A stretch of DNA of 64,000 bases from Methylovorus menthalis (lineage in GTDB: Bacteria > Pseudomonadota > Gammaproteobacteria > Burkholderiales > Methylophilaceae). Below the pieces are notes generated by a model. The model had not been told where the DNA came from. It searched no databases and worked only from the letters and a program-made list of their open reading frames with translations. A program made the position numbers and the translations under genes. Within the stretch, counting starts at the first letter, position 1. Each line of letters begins with the position of its first letter. The stretch is taken from assembly GCF_020523625.1 (NCBI RefSeq), contig NZ_JAJAQH010000005.1, positions 124,001 to 188,000 on the forward strand, read 5' to 3'. Shown here piece after piece: positions 17,333 through 26,808 of this stretch.

Positions 17333-19390
17333 TTAGGTAGTCATGCCGTTGTGGCGCAATAGCGCATCAATATCAGGTGCACGGCCACGGAATGCAATAA
17401 AGGATTGCAACGCCGGGCGTGAGCCGCCTTGTGCCAGAATCTCATCCCAGAAACGGCGGCCTGTTTCTTCGGATAATACCCCGTTTTCTTCAAACAGGCT
17501 GTAGGCATCGGCAGACAGCACTTCGGCCCACTTGTAGCTGTAATAGCCAGCACCGTAGCCGCCCGCAAAAATATGCGAGAAGTTATTGGGGAAGCGATTC
17601 CATTTTGGTGGGCGCACCACAGCCACTTCGTCGCGGACTTCCTCAATCAGGTCCAGCGAGGTCTTGCTGCTATTCGGGTCAAAGTCGCCATGCAGGCGCA
17701 TGTCGAACAAGGAAAACTCGATCTGGCGCACGGTCTGCATACCAGCCTGGAAATTCTTGGCGGCGATCATCTTGTCGAACAGGTCACGCGGCAATTGCGC
17801 CCCGGTCTCCACATGCTTGGTCATGTGACGTAGTACATCCCACTCCCAGCAGAAGTTTTCCATGAACTGGCTGGGCAGTTCCACTGCATCCCATTCCACG
17901 CCCTTGATGCCGGAAACGCCATAATCATCCACCTGCGTCAGCATGTGGTGCAGGCCATGTCCAAATTCATGGAACATGGTAATGACTTCATCATGGGTGA
18001 ACAGCGCAGGTTTGTCGCCGACCGGGGCCGAGAAATTGCAGGTGAGGAAAGCCACAGGCGTTTCAACACCATGCGATTTTTTACGGCGCGTAATCGCTTC
18101 GTCCATCCAGGCGCCGCCACGCTTGTTGTTGCGGGCATAAAGATCGAGGTAGAACTGGCCTACCAGCTTGCCCTGATGGTCGGTTATTTCGTAGAACTCG
18201 GCATTGTCGTGCCATACCGGCGCATTTGACTTGCGCACATGCACGCCAAAAATGGTCTCCGTGACCTTGAACAGGCCATGCAGCACTTGCTCTTCCGGGA
18301 AGTACTGTTTCACTTCCTGGTCGGAGAAGGCATATTTTTCTTCGCGCAGTTTTTCCGAAGCGTAGGCAATATCCCAGGCTTGCAGCTCGGTGAGCCCGAG
18401 CTTGCTGGCGGCGTATTCGCGCAGCTCCTGCATGTCACGTTCGGCAAACGGCTTGGCACGTACGGCCAGGGTTTGCAGAAACTCTTCAACCTGTGCCGGG
18501 CTTTCGGCCATCTTGGTGGCGAGCGATTCTTCAGCGTAATTGCGATAGCCCAGCATGACAGCAGCCTCATGCCGTAGCTTGAGTATGCTGGAGATCAGCG
18601 CAGTGTTGTCCCACTCTGGCTTGCCAAACTCCGACGCACGCGTGGCATAGGCGCGATACAGCTGTTCACGCAATGCACGGTCGTCGGCATATTGCAGCAC
18701 AGGCATGTAGGAAGGGAAATGCAGGGTGAATTTCCAGCCCGTCTTGCCATCTTCGCGGGCGGCATCCTTGGCCGCTTGCAAGGCATCCTGGGGAATGCCG
18801 CGCAGGGTATCGGCCTGGTCGATATATAGACTGAAGTCGTTGGTGGTATCGAGCAGGTTTTCCTCAAACTTGGCGGACAGCGTGGATAACTCTTCCTGTA
18901 TGGCCTTGAAACGGGCTTTTTGATCATCTGGCAATTCAGCGCCACCCAGGCGGAAGTCGCGCAACTCGTTGTCGACGATTTTGCGTTGGGCCGGGTTTAA
19001 TGACTGGTAGCCTGCGCTCTCACGCAGGGCACGAAAGCGCGCATACAGGCGCTCATCCTGCGAGAGATCGGCATAAAAAGCGGTCAGCTTGGGCAGGTTG
19101 TCGTTGTAGGCTTCGCGCAGTTCCGGGCTGTTGACCACGGCATTCATGTGCGACACCTGGGACCATGCACGCGAAATCTGCTCTTCCATGTCCTCCATCG
19201 GGCGCACGAAGTTTTCCCAGGTGGGCGTTTCGGTGGCGCTCGCCAGTTGCTCCAGTATGGAACGGCCCTGATCAAGCAGGCGATCAATGGCCGGGGTGAC
19301 ATGGTCGGCTTGCACTTCATTGAAGCGTGGCAGGCCGGAAAAATCCAGCAACGGGTTATCTTGCAAAGCCTTGTCGTTCACGTGAGCCAT
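17333..19390 (-). CDS. prlC: Oligopeptidase A (M3 family metallopeptidase)
   Basis: PrlC degrades peptides in the cytoplasm, including cleaved signal peptides. The protein of about 685 residues carries the M3 zinc motif HEFGHGLHH near two thirds of its length, and the conserved GAGYYSYKWAEVL stretch near the C-terminus. I chose ATG 19390 (MAHVNDK). A longer frame exists only with a TTG at 19414 and lacks support, although AAGG lies unusually close to the chosen ATG. It precedes the exported glutaredoxin-like gene. Confidence 0.94.
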   Translation of the reverse strand: MAHVNDKALQDNPLLDFSGLPRFNEVQADHVTPAIDRLLDQGRSILEQLASATETPTWENFVRPMEDMEEQISRAWSQVSHMNAVVNSPELREAYNDNLPKLTAFYADLSQDERLYARFRALRESAGYQSLNPAQRKIVDNELRDFRLGGAELPDDQKARFKAIQEELSTLSAKFEENLLDTTNDFSLYIDQADTLRGIPQDALQAAKDAAREDGKTGWKFTLHFPSYMPVLQYADDRALREQLYRAYATRASEFGKPEWDNTALISSILKLRHEAAVMLGYRNYAEESLATKMAESPAQVEEFLQTLAVRAKPFAERDMQELREYAASKLGLTELQAWDIAYASEKLREEKYAFSDQEVKQYFPEEQVLHGLFKVTETIFGVHVRKSNAPVWHDNAEFYEITDHQGKLVGQFYLDLYARNNKRGGAWMDEAITRRKKSHGVETPVAFLTCNFSAPVGDKPALFTHDEVITMFHEFGHGLHHMLTQVDDYGVSGIKGVEWDAVELPSQFMENFCWEWDVLRHMTKHVETGAQLPRDLFDKMIAAKNFQAGMQTVRQIEFSLFDMRLHGDFDPNSSKTSLDLIEEVRDEVAVVRPPKWNRFPNNFSHIFAGGYGAGYYSYKWAEVLSADAYSLFEENGVLSEETGRRFWDEILAQGGSRPALQSFIAFRGRAPDIDALLRHNGMTT

Positions 19391-19439
19391 CCTTCGGTAA
19401 TGCGGGTTAATCAAAAATTCGGTATCAAAAATTCAGGGA

Positions 19440-19796
19440 TTAGTTAATCAGGCGCAGAGTAAACGGGTAACGGTAAGTCTCTCCGCGGCTGGCGGCAACG
19501 GCAGCCAGAAAGCTGAACACAATATTCAGCAGCCATACAACTCCCATGAGCAAAAATCCGACCAGAATGAAAATAAGCGCGGAGCTGATGGCCTGGGCGA
19601 TCAGCACCGTAATCTGAAAATTCAGGGCTTCACGCGATTGCTGGCTGATGTAGGGACTATCGTTGCGTTTCAGCAGCCAGACAATCAGGCTGGGAAAAAC
19701 GGAAAACAGAATACCGCCCAGGTGCGTCAGCACCATGATATTCAAATCGTCTGCCGGAACATCCTGTGGTTCGCGCTCGTGTTCTAGGTCTGTCAT
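19440..19796 (-). CDS. DUF4870 family membrane protein
   Basis: This 118-residue protein has an acidic N-terminus followed by three predicted membrane segments (about 24-45, 60-80 and 85-105), matching the Tic20-like DUF4870 family. The characteristic region IVWLLKRNDSPYISQQSREALNFQ is present. An AGGAGATAAC ribosome-binding site precedes the ATG. Function is unknown. It lies 13 bases downstream of ptsI and could be the last gene of the PTS operon. Confidence 0.88.
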   Translation of the reverse strand: MTDLEHEREPQDVPADDLNIMVLTHLGGILFSVFPSLIVWLLKRNDSPYISQQSREALNFQITVLIAQAISSALIFILVGFLLMGVVWLLNIVFSFLAAVAASRGETYRYPFTLRLIN

Positions 19797-19809
19797 ATCG
19801 TTATCTCCT

Positions 19810-21588
19810 TTACTGGAGATTCAGTTTTTGTAGCAAAGGTTCCACCCGATCAATATCCTGGGTGCCCAGAATCTTGCGCGCTACCGGGGTGATCAGGGGT
19901 AAATCGCTCTGTAGGATTTCGCGTTTTACCGTCAAGATCTGCGATGGATGCATGGAGAACTGACGCAAGCCAAAGCCGAGCAACAGCCGTGCCAGCTTGG
20001 CTTCGCCAGCCATTTCGCCGCAGACGGATACGGGCTTGCCCAGCTTGTTGCCGGCGCGTATGGTCATCTCCACCAGCTGCAGCACAGCGGGATGCAATGG
20101 GTTATACAGGTGGGAGACCGTGTCATCGGTACGATCAATCGCCAGCGAGTACTGGATGAGATCGTTGGTGCCGATGGAAAGAAAATCCAGCTCGCGGGCA
20201 AAGGCCTCGGCGCACAACGCCGCTGCCGGGATTTCAATCATGCCGCCGACCTGGATGTTTTTGTCGTAATGGGCTTTTTCCGTGTCCAGGCTATGTTTGG
20301 CCCGCTCTATCAGCACCAAGGTTTGCCGCAGCTCGGTAATCGATGACAGCATGGGGATCAGTATCTTGATCTTGCCGTAATGCGAGGCACGCAAAATGGC
20401 GCGCAGCTGCGTCAGGAAAATGGCGGGTTCTGACAGACACAGGCGAATGGCACGCAGCCCTAGGGCCGGGTTGGTGCAGGTACGGGCGGTGTCCGGATTC
20501 ATTTCCTTGTCCGCGCCCAGATCCAGCGTACGGATGGTGACGGGTAAATCTTTCATGGCCTCAGCCACGCTGCGATACGCCTGGAATTGCTCTTCCTCAC
20601 TGGGCATCTCGCGCCGGTTCATGAACAGAAATTCAGTGCGATACAGGCCAATACCGGTGGCGCCAGCCGCTTTGGCATGGCTCACATCCTCCGGCACTTC
20701 AATGTTGGCATGCAGTTCAATGCTGGTGCCATCCAGTGTCACCGCTTTGGTGAGCTTGAGGCGCTTCAGCTTCTGCTGCTCGATTTCCCATTGTTCTTGC
20801 CGCAGCTTGTATTCGGCCAGGGTGTCCTTGTCCGGATTGACAATGACCACACCCTGGTTGCCATCGACGATGATCAGTTCGCCATCGCGCACCAGCGTGC
20901 GTGCCCGTTGCAGGGCGACGATGGAGGGAATGTTCAGGCTACGTGCCAGAATCGCCGTATGCGAGGTGGCTCCACCCACGTCGGTGATGAACGCCGCGAA
21001 CTGATGCTGCTTGAACTGAATGGCATCGGCGGGTGAGAGATCATGCGCCACCAGGATAATGGCGCTCTCTTGTGAGCGCAGGGGCACCTGGCTCGGATGG
21101 CCGAGCAGGACCTTGATAATCCGCTCGACGACTTGAATCACATCCTGTTTGCGCTCGCGCAGGTATTCGTCTTCAAATTTCTCGAACTGGGCAACCAGGT
21201 CTTCCATCTGCTGCTTGAGCGCCCATTCGGCATTGCAGCCCTCTGCCTTGATCATCTGCTTGGGCGTTTCAGACAGGGCATGATCCTGCAGGATCATCAA
21301 ATGCGTGCTGATGAAGGCGCTGAGCTCAGGTGGTGCTTTTTCCGGCAGCAAGCGGCGCACGGTTTCAAGATCGTGCTTGACCGTTTTCACCGCCTTGTCA
21401 AAGCGGATGATTTCGTCGGCAATCAGGGCCTTGGGCACCTGGAAATGCACGACCTCAAGCAAGGCATGCGAGACCAGATGGGCATGGCCAATGGCAATGC
21501 CGCTGGATACGCCAACGCCGTGGATGGAAAAACTGACTTTAGAAGCGGGGCTGGGGGCGGCCACGATGAACTTATTCCGGTTCGCCAA
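19810..21588 (-). CDS. ptsI: PTS enzyme I (phosphoenolpyruvate-protein phosphotransferase)
   Basis: Enzyme I takes phosphate from phosphoenolpyruvate and passes it to HPr. The 592-residue protein contains the phosphorylated His in GGATSHTAILARS, the PEP-binding LYRTEFLFMNR stretch and the C-terminal CGEMAG motif with the active Cys. The annotated start is a TTG that overlaps ptsH by 17 bases. A GTG at 21564 with GGAATAAG before it is an alternative that would lose only 8 residues. No sugar-specific permease is encoded nearby, so its role is likely regulatory. Confidence 0.96.
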   Translation of the reverse strand: MANRNKFIVAAPSPASKVSFSIHGVGVSSGIAIGHAHLVSHALLEVVHFQVPKALIADEIIRFDKAVKTVKHDLETVRRLLPEKAPPELSAFISTHLMILQDHALSETPKQMIKAEGCNAEWALKQQMEDLVAQFEKFEDEYLRERKQDVIQVVERIIKVLLGHPSQVPLRSQESAIILVAHDLSPADAIQFKQHQFAAFITDVGGATSHTAILARSLNIPSIVALQRARTLVRDGELIIVDGNQGVVIVNPDKDTLAEYKLRQEQWEIEQQKLKRLKLTKAVTLDGTSIELHANIEVPEDVSHAKAAGATGIGLYRTEFLFMNRREMPSEEEQFQAYRSVAEAMKDLPVTIRTLDLGADKEMNPDTARTCTNPALGLRAIRLCLSEPAIFLTQLRAILRASHYGKIKILIPMLSSITELRQTLVLIERAKHSLDTEKAHYDKNIQVGGMIEIPAAALCAEAFARELDFLSIGTNDLIQYSLAIDRTDDTVSHLYNPLHPAVLQLVEMTIRAGNKLGKPVSVCGEMAGEAKLARLLLGFGLRQFSMHPSQILTVKREILQSDLPLITPVARKILGTQDIDRVEPLLQKLNLQ

Positions 21589-21841
21589 ACTTGCCCGAGA
21601 TCAGGGTCACCAGTGCATTCATGGCGGCCTCTTCATCGGCACCATTGGTTTCCAGCACAATCTTGCTGCCCTTGCTGGCGGCCAGCATCATGACCCCCAT
21701 GATGCTCTTGGCATTGACTCTTCTACCGTTGCGCTCGATCCAGATTTCGCTGCCAAACTGGCTGGCGGTTTGCGTCAGCTTGGTGGATGCGCGTGCGTGC
21801 AGGCCGAGTTTATTGATGATTTCTATTTCTTGTTTAGTCAT
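21572..21841 (-). CDS. ptsH: Phosphocarrier protein HPr
   Basis: HPr relays phosphate from enzyme I to EIIA proteins. The 89-residue protein has the phospho-His in GLHARAS (about residue 15) and the regulatory Ser near 46 in AKSIMGVMML, the target of HPr kinase. Both sites being present fits the hprK gene in the same cluster. It overlaps the start of ptsI and the end of the EIIA gene, indicating translational coupling. Confidence 0.97.
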   Translation of the reverse strand: MTKQEIEIINKLGLHARASTKLTQTASQFGSEIWIERNGRRVNAKSIMGVMMLAASKGSKIVLETNGADEEAAMNALVTLISGKFGEPE

Positions 21842-22241
21842 GGTGCTTGCATGCTTCCTCAGTAAAATGGATAACGCCTTCGCTACCCCCGCTCAATGCT
21901 TTTTGTACCAATAGCTGAATATCGCCGTTACGGTAAGTCAGTGTGCGCACCAGCATGGGCAGGTTCACCCCGGCCACGCCTTCTACCCGCCCGGGCTTCA
22001 GCAATTTGCCCACCATATTACATGGGGTCGCCCCGTAAATGTCCGAGAGGATCAGCACACCGCTGCCCTCGTCCAGCTCATTCACCAGCTGCTGCGCCTG
22101 CGGCAGCATGGCTGCGGGATCATCGTGGGTGCCTATGCCCAGTTGCTTGAGCAATGGTGGGCGTGTACCCATCACATGACTGGCGCAATGTATCAGGCTC
22201 TCACCCAATGTGCCGTGCGCAATAATCAGTATACCTATCAT
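21834..22241 (-). CDS. PTS EIIA component, mannose/fructose type
   Basis: This 135-residue protein is an EIIA domain of the mannose family: the phosphoacceptor His is in LIIAHGTLGESL (residues 6-17), and LSDIYGATPCN follows near 64. No EIIB, EIIC or EIID partner is in the window. In betaproteobacteria this orphan EIIA-Man commonly sits beside ptsH and ptsI with hprK and rapZ, where it is thought to be a regulatory phosphate acceptor. It overlaps ptsH by 8 bases. Confidence 0.93.
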   Translation of the reverse strand: MIGILIIAHGTLGESLIHCASHVMGTRPPLLKQLGIGTHDDPAAMLPQAQQLVNELDEGSGVLILSDIYGATPCNMVGKLLKPGRVEGVAGVNLPMLVRTLTYRNGDIQLLVQKALSGGSEGVIHFTEEACKHHD

Positions 22242-22291
22242 GAAAGCGTCCTGTTGCCGGGGTCCGGCATCGTGAATTTGAACAAGCCTGC

Positions 22292-23143
22292 TTACTCCAG
22301 CTCGCGGTGCCTGATCAGCACTTTTTGTTGTTTATCCTTGAAGTACTGACTCAGCTGCTCGACAAAAAATACCGAGCGATGCTGGCCGCCGGTGCAGCCT
22401 ATCGCTACCGTCAGGTAGCTGCGATGGTCGCCATCAAAGCAGGGCAGCCAGCGCTCTACATAGCCGCGTATATCCTGCAGCATGTCCAATGCCATGGGCT
22501 GTTGCCGCAAAAAGTCCTGCACCGGCGCATCCTTGCCGGTGAGTGGGCGCAGTACCGGATCGTAATGGGGGTTGGGCAAGCAGCGCACGTCAAACACAAA
22601 ATCGGCATCCAGCGGTATGCCATGCTTGAAGCCGAAGGAGACAAACAACAGTGTCATCCCCGTGCTTTGCTGCACGACAAAATCCCGTACCCAGTTGCGC
22701 AGAGTGTTGGCGCTGAGGTTGCTGGTGTCGATGCGGTGATCGAGGTTCACCAGCCGGTTCAATAGCTGACGTTCGTATTCTATGCTTTCGGCCAGCGTGG
22801 TTTTTTCATCGCTGAGTGGGTGGCGCCGCCGCGTTTCGCTGAAGCGCTTGACCAGGGTTTCGGCGTTGGACTCCAGATAGAGCACCTGCACCGAGATCCC
22901 TTTGTCGCGTAATGCCTGGATGTTTTCCGGCAAGGTTTCCAGCGCTGCACTGCGGGTGTCTATGCTGATCGCCACGCGTTGCTGGGTGGCGGGCGCCAGA
23001 TGTTCGGAAATCTGGGGCAGCAGGGTAGCGGGCAGATTGTCTATGCAATAAAAGCCGGCGTCTTCCAGGGCGCGCAGCACAATGCTTTTGCCCGAGCCGG
23101 AAAGGCCGGTGACGATGATAAGACGCATGCTGCTGGTGGCCAC
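22292..23143 (-). CDS. rapZ: RNase adapter protein RapZ
   Basis: RapZ is an ATP/GTP-binding protein that in enterobacteria guides RNase E to the small RNA controlling glucosamine-6-phosphate synthase. The 283-residue protein has a Walker A GLSGSGKS near 14-21, and a C-terminal half with FGFKHGIPLDADFVFDVR and CTGGQHRSV. It lies 2 bases downstream of hprK, as in many proteobacteria. The target RNA in this organism is unknown. Confidence 0.96.
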   Translation of the reverse strand: MATSSMRLIIVTGLSGSGKSIVLRALEDAGFYCIDNLPATLLPQISEHLAPATQQRVAISIDTRSAALETLPENIQALRDKGISVQVLYLESNAETLVKRFSETRRRHPLSDEKTTLAESIEYERQLLNRLVNLDHRIDTSNLSANTLRNWVRDFVVQQSTGMTLLFVSFGFKHGIPLDADFVFDVRCLPNPHYDPVLRPLTGKDAPVQDFLRQQPMALDMLQDIRGYVERWLPCFDGDHRSYLTVAIGCTGGQHRSVFFVEQLSQYFKDKQQKVLIRHRELE

Positions 23144-23145
23144 GC

Positions 23146-24111
23146 TTAGCTCTCCACTTGCTGCTGGCGTTTCATGGCTTTGCTCATCTCGCGGTGCTGG
23201 CGCTGCATGAATTGCTTGGTGCCGTTAATGCCGCGTAGCAGCAGCATATGGTTGCGCACGGCGACTTCGACCAGTACCGCAATGTTGCGGCCGGCTGCCA
23301 CGGGAATCATGACTTTGGGGATTTTCACGCCCAGTATTTTTTCGTGATGCGATTTGATCTTGAGCCTGTCCAGCAATTGCGGGGCCAGGGTGTCGGCCAT
23401 CTCAAGCTGGATGATGAGGTCGAGCGGCTTGGTAGGCTTGACGGCATTGTCACCAAACAGGGCGCGGATGTTCAGAATGCCGAGGCCACGCACTTCCAGG
23501 AAATCCTGCAGGATCGGGGGGCAGCGTCCCTCAAGCCGGTCCGGCGCAATACGATAGAAATCGACAATATCATCCGCCACCAGGCGATGTCCGCGCGAAA
23601 TCAGTTCCAGCGCAAGTTCGCTTTTACCAATGGCCGGGTTGCCTTTGATGAGAATGCCAAAGCCCTGCACCTCTATGAAGACGCCGTGCGAGCTTTCGGA
23701 TTCGGCGACGGCTTGCGCCAGATAATGGCTCAATACATCCATCAGCCCAGGGCTGCGCATGGGCGAGGTAAACAGGGGGGTCTGGAAATCGTCAGAGGCC
23801 GCGTTCAGTTCGATCGGTGGCTTTTCACCATTGGCAACGACGACGGCGGCAAGGTCAGTGGAAAACAGATTGTGGATGGCTTTCTTGAGCTCCTGCTTGG
23901 GCAGGCTGCGCAAGTAATCCATCTCGGCACACCCCAGCACCTGCACGCGGTTGGGATGTACAAAATTCAGGTGCCCGATCAGTGCCAGCGAGGGCTTGGT
24001 CACCGTTTCACTGGTGAGCAGGTTTTCACCGCCATTCAGCCCGGAAACCCAAGTGAGCTTGAGATTGCGGCGCATATCCCGGTAAAGCTGTGCAACACTG
24101 ATGGTAGCCAT
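23146..24111 (-). CDS. hprK: HPr kinase/phosphorylase
   Basis: HprK phosphorylates and dephosphorylates the regulatory Ser of HPr. The 321-residue protein has an N-terminal domain and a C-terminal kinase domain with the P-loop GNPAIGKS (about 155-162), followed by the conserved RGHRLVADDIVDF and the HprK signature EVRGLGILNIRALFG. The start ATG has AAGGTAATC in front of it. The position normally taken by ptsN in related clusters, between hpf and hprK, holds only an 82-base gap here. Confidence 0.96.
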   Translation of the reverse strand: MATISVAQLYRDMRRNLKLTWVSGLNGGENLLTSETVTKPSLALIGHLNFVHPNRVQVLGCAEMDYLRSLPKQELKKAIHNLFSTDLAAVVVANGEKPPIELNAASDDFQTPLFTSPMRSPGLMDVLSHYLAQAVAESESSHGVFIEVQGFGILIKGNPAIGKSELALELISRGHRLVADDIVDFYRIAPDRLEGRCPPILQDFLEVRGLGILNIRALFGDNAVKPTKPLDLIIQLEMADTLAPQLLDRLKIKSHHEKILGVKIPKVMIPVAAGRNIAVLVEVAVRNHMLLLRGINGTKQFMQRQHREMSKAMKRQQQVES

Positions 24112-24193
24112 ATGATTACCTTATGTTAGGCAGGGGCAAGGCAGCTAGCGGTGAGTAAGAGAACACGCCATTGTCTTGCCCCCGATTAGACCT

Positions 24194-24523
24194 TTATTCC
24201 GCCGCCGCCTGGTGCTTGAGGGCACCGTTGGCTTTGTGATGGTCGCTTACTTTTTCCTTATGCTTCAGAACCTGGCGGTCCAGCTTGTCAGCGAGCGCGT
24301 CAATCGCGCCGTACATGTTTTCACCGCTGCTTTCAGCATGGATATCGTGCCCCGGCACATGAATGGTGGCTTCCACTTTCTGCGCCAGCTTCTCTACGCT
24401 CATGGTGACTTTGACGTCAATCACATGGTCGAAGTGGTTACTCACGCGCTCAAGCTTGCTCTGCACATATTCGCGCAGGGCAGGGGTAACGTCGAGATGG
24501 TGTCCGGTGAGATGCAGGTTCAT
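24194..24523 (-). CDS. hpf: Ribosome hibernation promoting factor
   Basis: Hpf binds the 30S subunit in stationary phase and promotes ribosome dimers. The 109-residue short form begins with the typical MNLHLTGHHLDVT and contains VEATIHVPGHDIHAE and DMYGAID-like (NMYGAIDAL) stretches near 55-80. It follows rpoN, the standard order. An AAGGAG ribosome-binding site precedes the ATG. Confidence 0.95.
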   Translation of the reverse strand: MNLHLTGHHLDVTPALREYVQSKLERVSNHFDHVIDVKVTMSVEKLAQKVEATIHVPGHDIHAESSGENMYGAIDALADKLDRQVLKHKEKVSDHHKANGALKHQAAAE

Positions 24524-24550
24524 GATTTACTCCTTCAGGTAAAACGCAGA

Positions 24551-26005
24551 TCAAAGCGATCTGCGCTGGTTGGCCGCGGGTATCTGCAAAGACTCGCGGT
24601 ATTTGGCAATGGTGCGACGAGCAACCACGATGCCCTGTTTGCCCAGAATGTCCGTGATCTGGTTATCCGACAGCGGCTTTTTCGGGTTCTCTTCGCCGAC
24701 CATTTGTTTGATCAGGGCGCGTATGGCGGTGGCGGAGCAAGCGCCCCCGGATTCGGTGGCAACATGGCTGCCAAAGAAATATTTAAGCTCGTAAACACCA
24801 CGTGGTGTGAGCATGTACTTGCGTGTGGTGACGCGTGAAACCGTGGATTCATGGAGGCCCAGCTCATCGGCAATCTCGCGCAATACCAGAGGGCGCATGG
24901 CGACCTCCCCGTGCTCAAAGAAATTGCGCTGGCGATCTACAATCGCCTGAGAAACGCGCAGGATGGTCGAGAAGCGCTGCTGGATGTTTTTGATCATCCA
25001 CTTGGCTTCCTGCATCTGGCTCATCAGATATTGGCTCGAGCTTTCGCGGTTGCGCTTGAGGATGCCGGCATACAGCTGGTTGATACGCAGCTTGGGCACG
25101 ACTTCATCATTTAAATGGGCAAGCCAGACGCCTTTGATTTTCTTCACCACGATTTCATGCTGAATATAGTGATCGGAGGTGATTTTGCTGAATTCGCCAC
25201 CTGGACGCGGGTTGAGTTGCAGTACCAGCTGTTGCACTTCACGCAAAATGTCATCGTCGCAGGCCAGCAATTTTTTCAGTTTTGCGTAATCGCGGGCTGC
25301 TAGCAACGGCAAGTGGGTTTCGGCAACCTTGATGGCGAGATCCACATAAGGCGTATCTGGTGGCAAAGCGCGCAATTGCAAGGAAAGGCACTCCGCCAGA
25401 TTGCGCGCACCTATGCCCGGTGGGTCCAGGTTCTGGATATGCTTGAGCGCAGTTTGCAGCTCCAGCATGTCGATCTCGAGTTCCGGCGGCAGCATGTCTG
25501 CCAGCTCTTCCAGCGACTGCTCCAGATAGCCGTCATCGGTAATGGTGTCGACCAGCAGCATGGACAAGGTCTGGTCACGTTCGGACAGCGGCAACAGCTT
25601 GAGTTGGCCTAGCAGATGGTCGCGCAGACTGAGGCTGACGGCTTCCTGGTAGCTGAAGTCATTGTCATCGTCGTTGCCGGAGCTGCTGTCTTCCCAGCGG
25701 TTACTGCTGCTACTGCTGCCGAATTCAAAATAATCATCACCACCAAAATCATCCTGGCGGGGCGCTTCTTCTGGCGTTGCGGCAACGCTGGGCTCTGGCG
25801 TAACGGGTGCCGAAATGAAATTGTCCGGGATTTCCAGCGGTTCTTCGATCTTGTCGGCGCGTTCCAGCAATGGATTCGCCTGCAACAGGGTTTCCAGCTC
25901 CTGATTGAGCTCCTGTGTGGATAGCTGCAACAAGCGGATAGACTGCTGCAACTGCGGAGTCAGCGCCAGGTGTTGCGAAAATTTGAGTTGTAAGCTTTGC
26001 TTCAT
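24551..26005 (-). CDS. rpoN: RNA polymerase sigma-54 factor
   Basis: RpoN directs RNA polymerase to -24/-12 promoters and needs AAA+ activators. The 484-residue protein has region I (KFSQHLALTPQLQQSIRLLQLS, here described by its ends), an acidic region II with a Ser-rich run near 95-110, and the C-terminal DNA-binding part with the RpoN box ARRTIAKYRE near 465-474. All domains seem intact. Its gene lies between lptB and hpf. Both NtrC-type regulators in this window have lost the motif that contacts sigma-54. Confidence 0.97.
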   Translation of the reverse strand: MKQSLQLKFSQHLALTPQLQQSIRLLQLSTQELNQELETLLQANPLLERADKIEEPLEIPDNFISAPVTPEPSVAATPEEAPRQDDFGGDDYFEFGSSSSSNRWEDSSSGNDDDNDFSYQEAVSLSLRDHLLGQLKLLPLSERDQTLSMLLVDTITDDGYLEQSLEELADMLPPELEIDMLELQTALKHIQNLDPPGIGARNLAECLSLQLRALPPDTPYVDLAIKVAETHLPLLAARDYAKLKKLLACDDDILREVQQLVLQLNPRPGGEFSKITSDHYIQHEIVVKKIKGVWLAHLNDEVVPKLRINQLYAGILKRNRESSSQYLMSQMQEAKWMIKNIQQRFSTILRVSQAIVDRQRNFFEHGEVAMRPLVLREIADELGLHESTVSRVTTRKYMLTPRGVYELKYFFGSHVATESGGACSATAIRALIKQMVGEENPKKPLSDNQITDILGKQGIVVARRTIAKYRESLQIPAANQRRSL

Positions 26006-26029
26006 ACGTGGGGGCCGCCAAATGTGTGC

Positions 26030-26752
26030 TTAAAGGCGGAAGTCCTTACCAAGATACACTTCTCTTACGCTATCGTTGTGAATAATTTCGCTGGGCTTGC
26101 CTGCCGCGAATACCCGTCCTTCATTAACGATGTAGGCGCGGTCGCAAATGCCCAGGGTTTCGCGCACGTTATGGTCGGTGATCAGCACGCCAATATTGCG
26201 CTCGGTCAAAAAGCGGATGATCTTCTGAATATCCAGCACGGCGATCGGGTCGATCCCGGCAAATGGCTCATCCAGCAGGATAAAGCTAGGGTTCGTGGCC
26301 AGGCAGCGTGCGATTTCCACACGGCGGCGCTCACCGCCGGACAGGCTGACTGCCATGCTGTTGCGGATATGGGTAATATGCAGTTCCTGTAACAGCGACT
26401 CCAGCTGGTTTTCCATCTGTTCTGGCGCCAGTTTCTGCAATTCCAGAATGGCCATGATGTTTTCGGCCACGGTCATCTTGCGGAAAATCGACGGCTCCTG
26501 TGGCAGGTAAGCCAAACCCAGGCGAGCACGACGGTGTATGGGCAGGCGGCTCAGGTCCTTGCCATCCAGCAAGATGCGGCCATCGTCCAATGCCACCAGG
26601 CCGACCATCATGTAAAAACTGGTGGTCTTGCCTGCGCCGTTGGGGCCCAGCAAGCCCACGACTTCGCCGCTATTGAGTTGCAGCGAAATATCCTGCACCA
26701 CCGTGCGGGATTTATATTTCTTGCGTAGACCTTCTACAATTAATTGGCTCAT
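26030..26752 (-). CDS. lptB: LPS export ABC transporter ATPase
   Basis: LptB is the cytoplasmic ATPase that powers LPS extraction by LptF/LptG. The 240-residue protein has Walker [10 protein letters not shown] (about 36-44), the Q-loop, the signature [15 protein letters not shown] (about 139-153) and Walker [14 protein letters not shown]. It follows lptA on the minus strand with about 56 bases between, and precedes rpoN. The transmembrane partners lie at 56.6-58.8 kb. Confidence 0.97.
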   Translation of the reverse strand: MSQLIVEGLRKKYKSRTVVQDISLQLNSGEVVGLLGPNGAGKTTSFYMMVGLVALDDGRILLDGKDLSRLPIHRRARLGLAYLPQEPSIFRKMTVAENIMAILELQKLAPEQMENQLESLLQELHITHIRNSMAVSLSGGERRRVEIARCLATNPSFILLDEPFAGIDPIAVLDIQKIIRFLTERNIGVLITDHNVRETLGICDRAYIVNEGRVFAAGKPSEIIHNDSVREVYLGKDFRL

Positions 26753-26808
26753 GTTTACTCAGGTATTTCGTGTTGCAGGCAACGGGGCAACAGGGTTGTC
26801 CAGCCGAC

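Noticed and set aside
16373-17362. A 329-codon open frame on the plus strand
   Set aside because: It spans xthA and the glutaredoxin-like gene in antisense, crosses gene borders and shows no domain; it is a by-product of their codon use.
24133-24182. Hairpin GGGGCAAG/CTTGCCCC in the hpf-hprK gap as a terminator or ptsN remnant
   Set aside because: The stem is 8 bp with a 34-base loop and no U-tract, and no frame in the gap resembles EIIA-Ntr. It could be chance.
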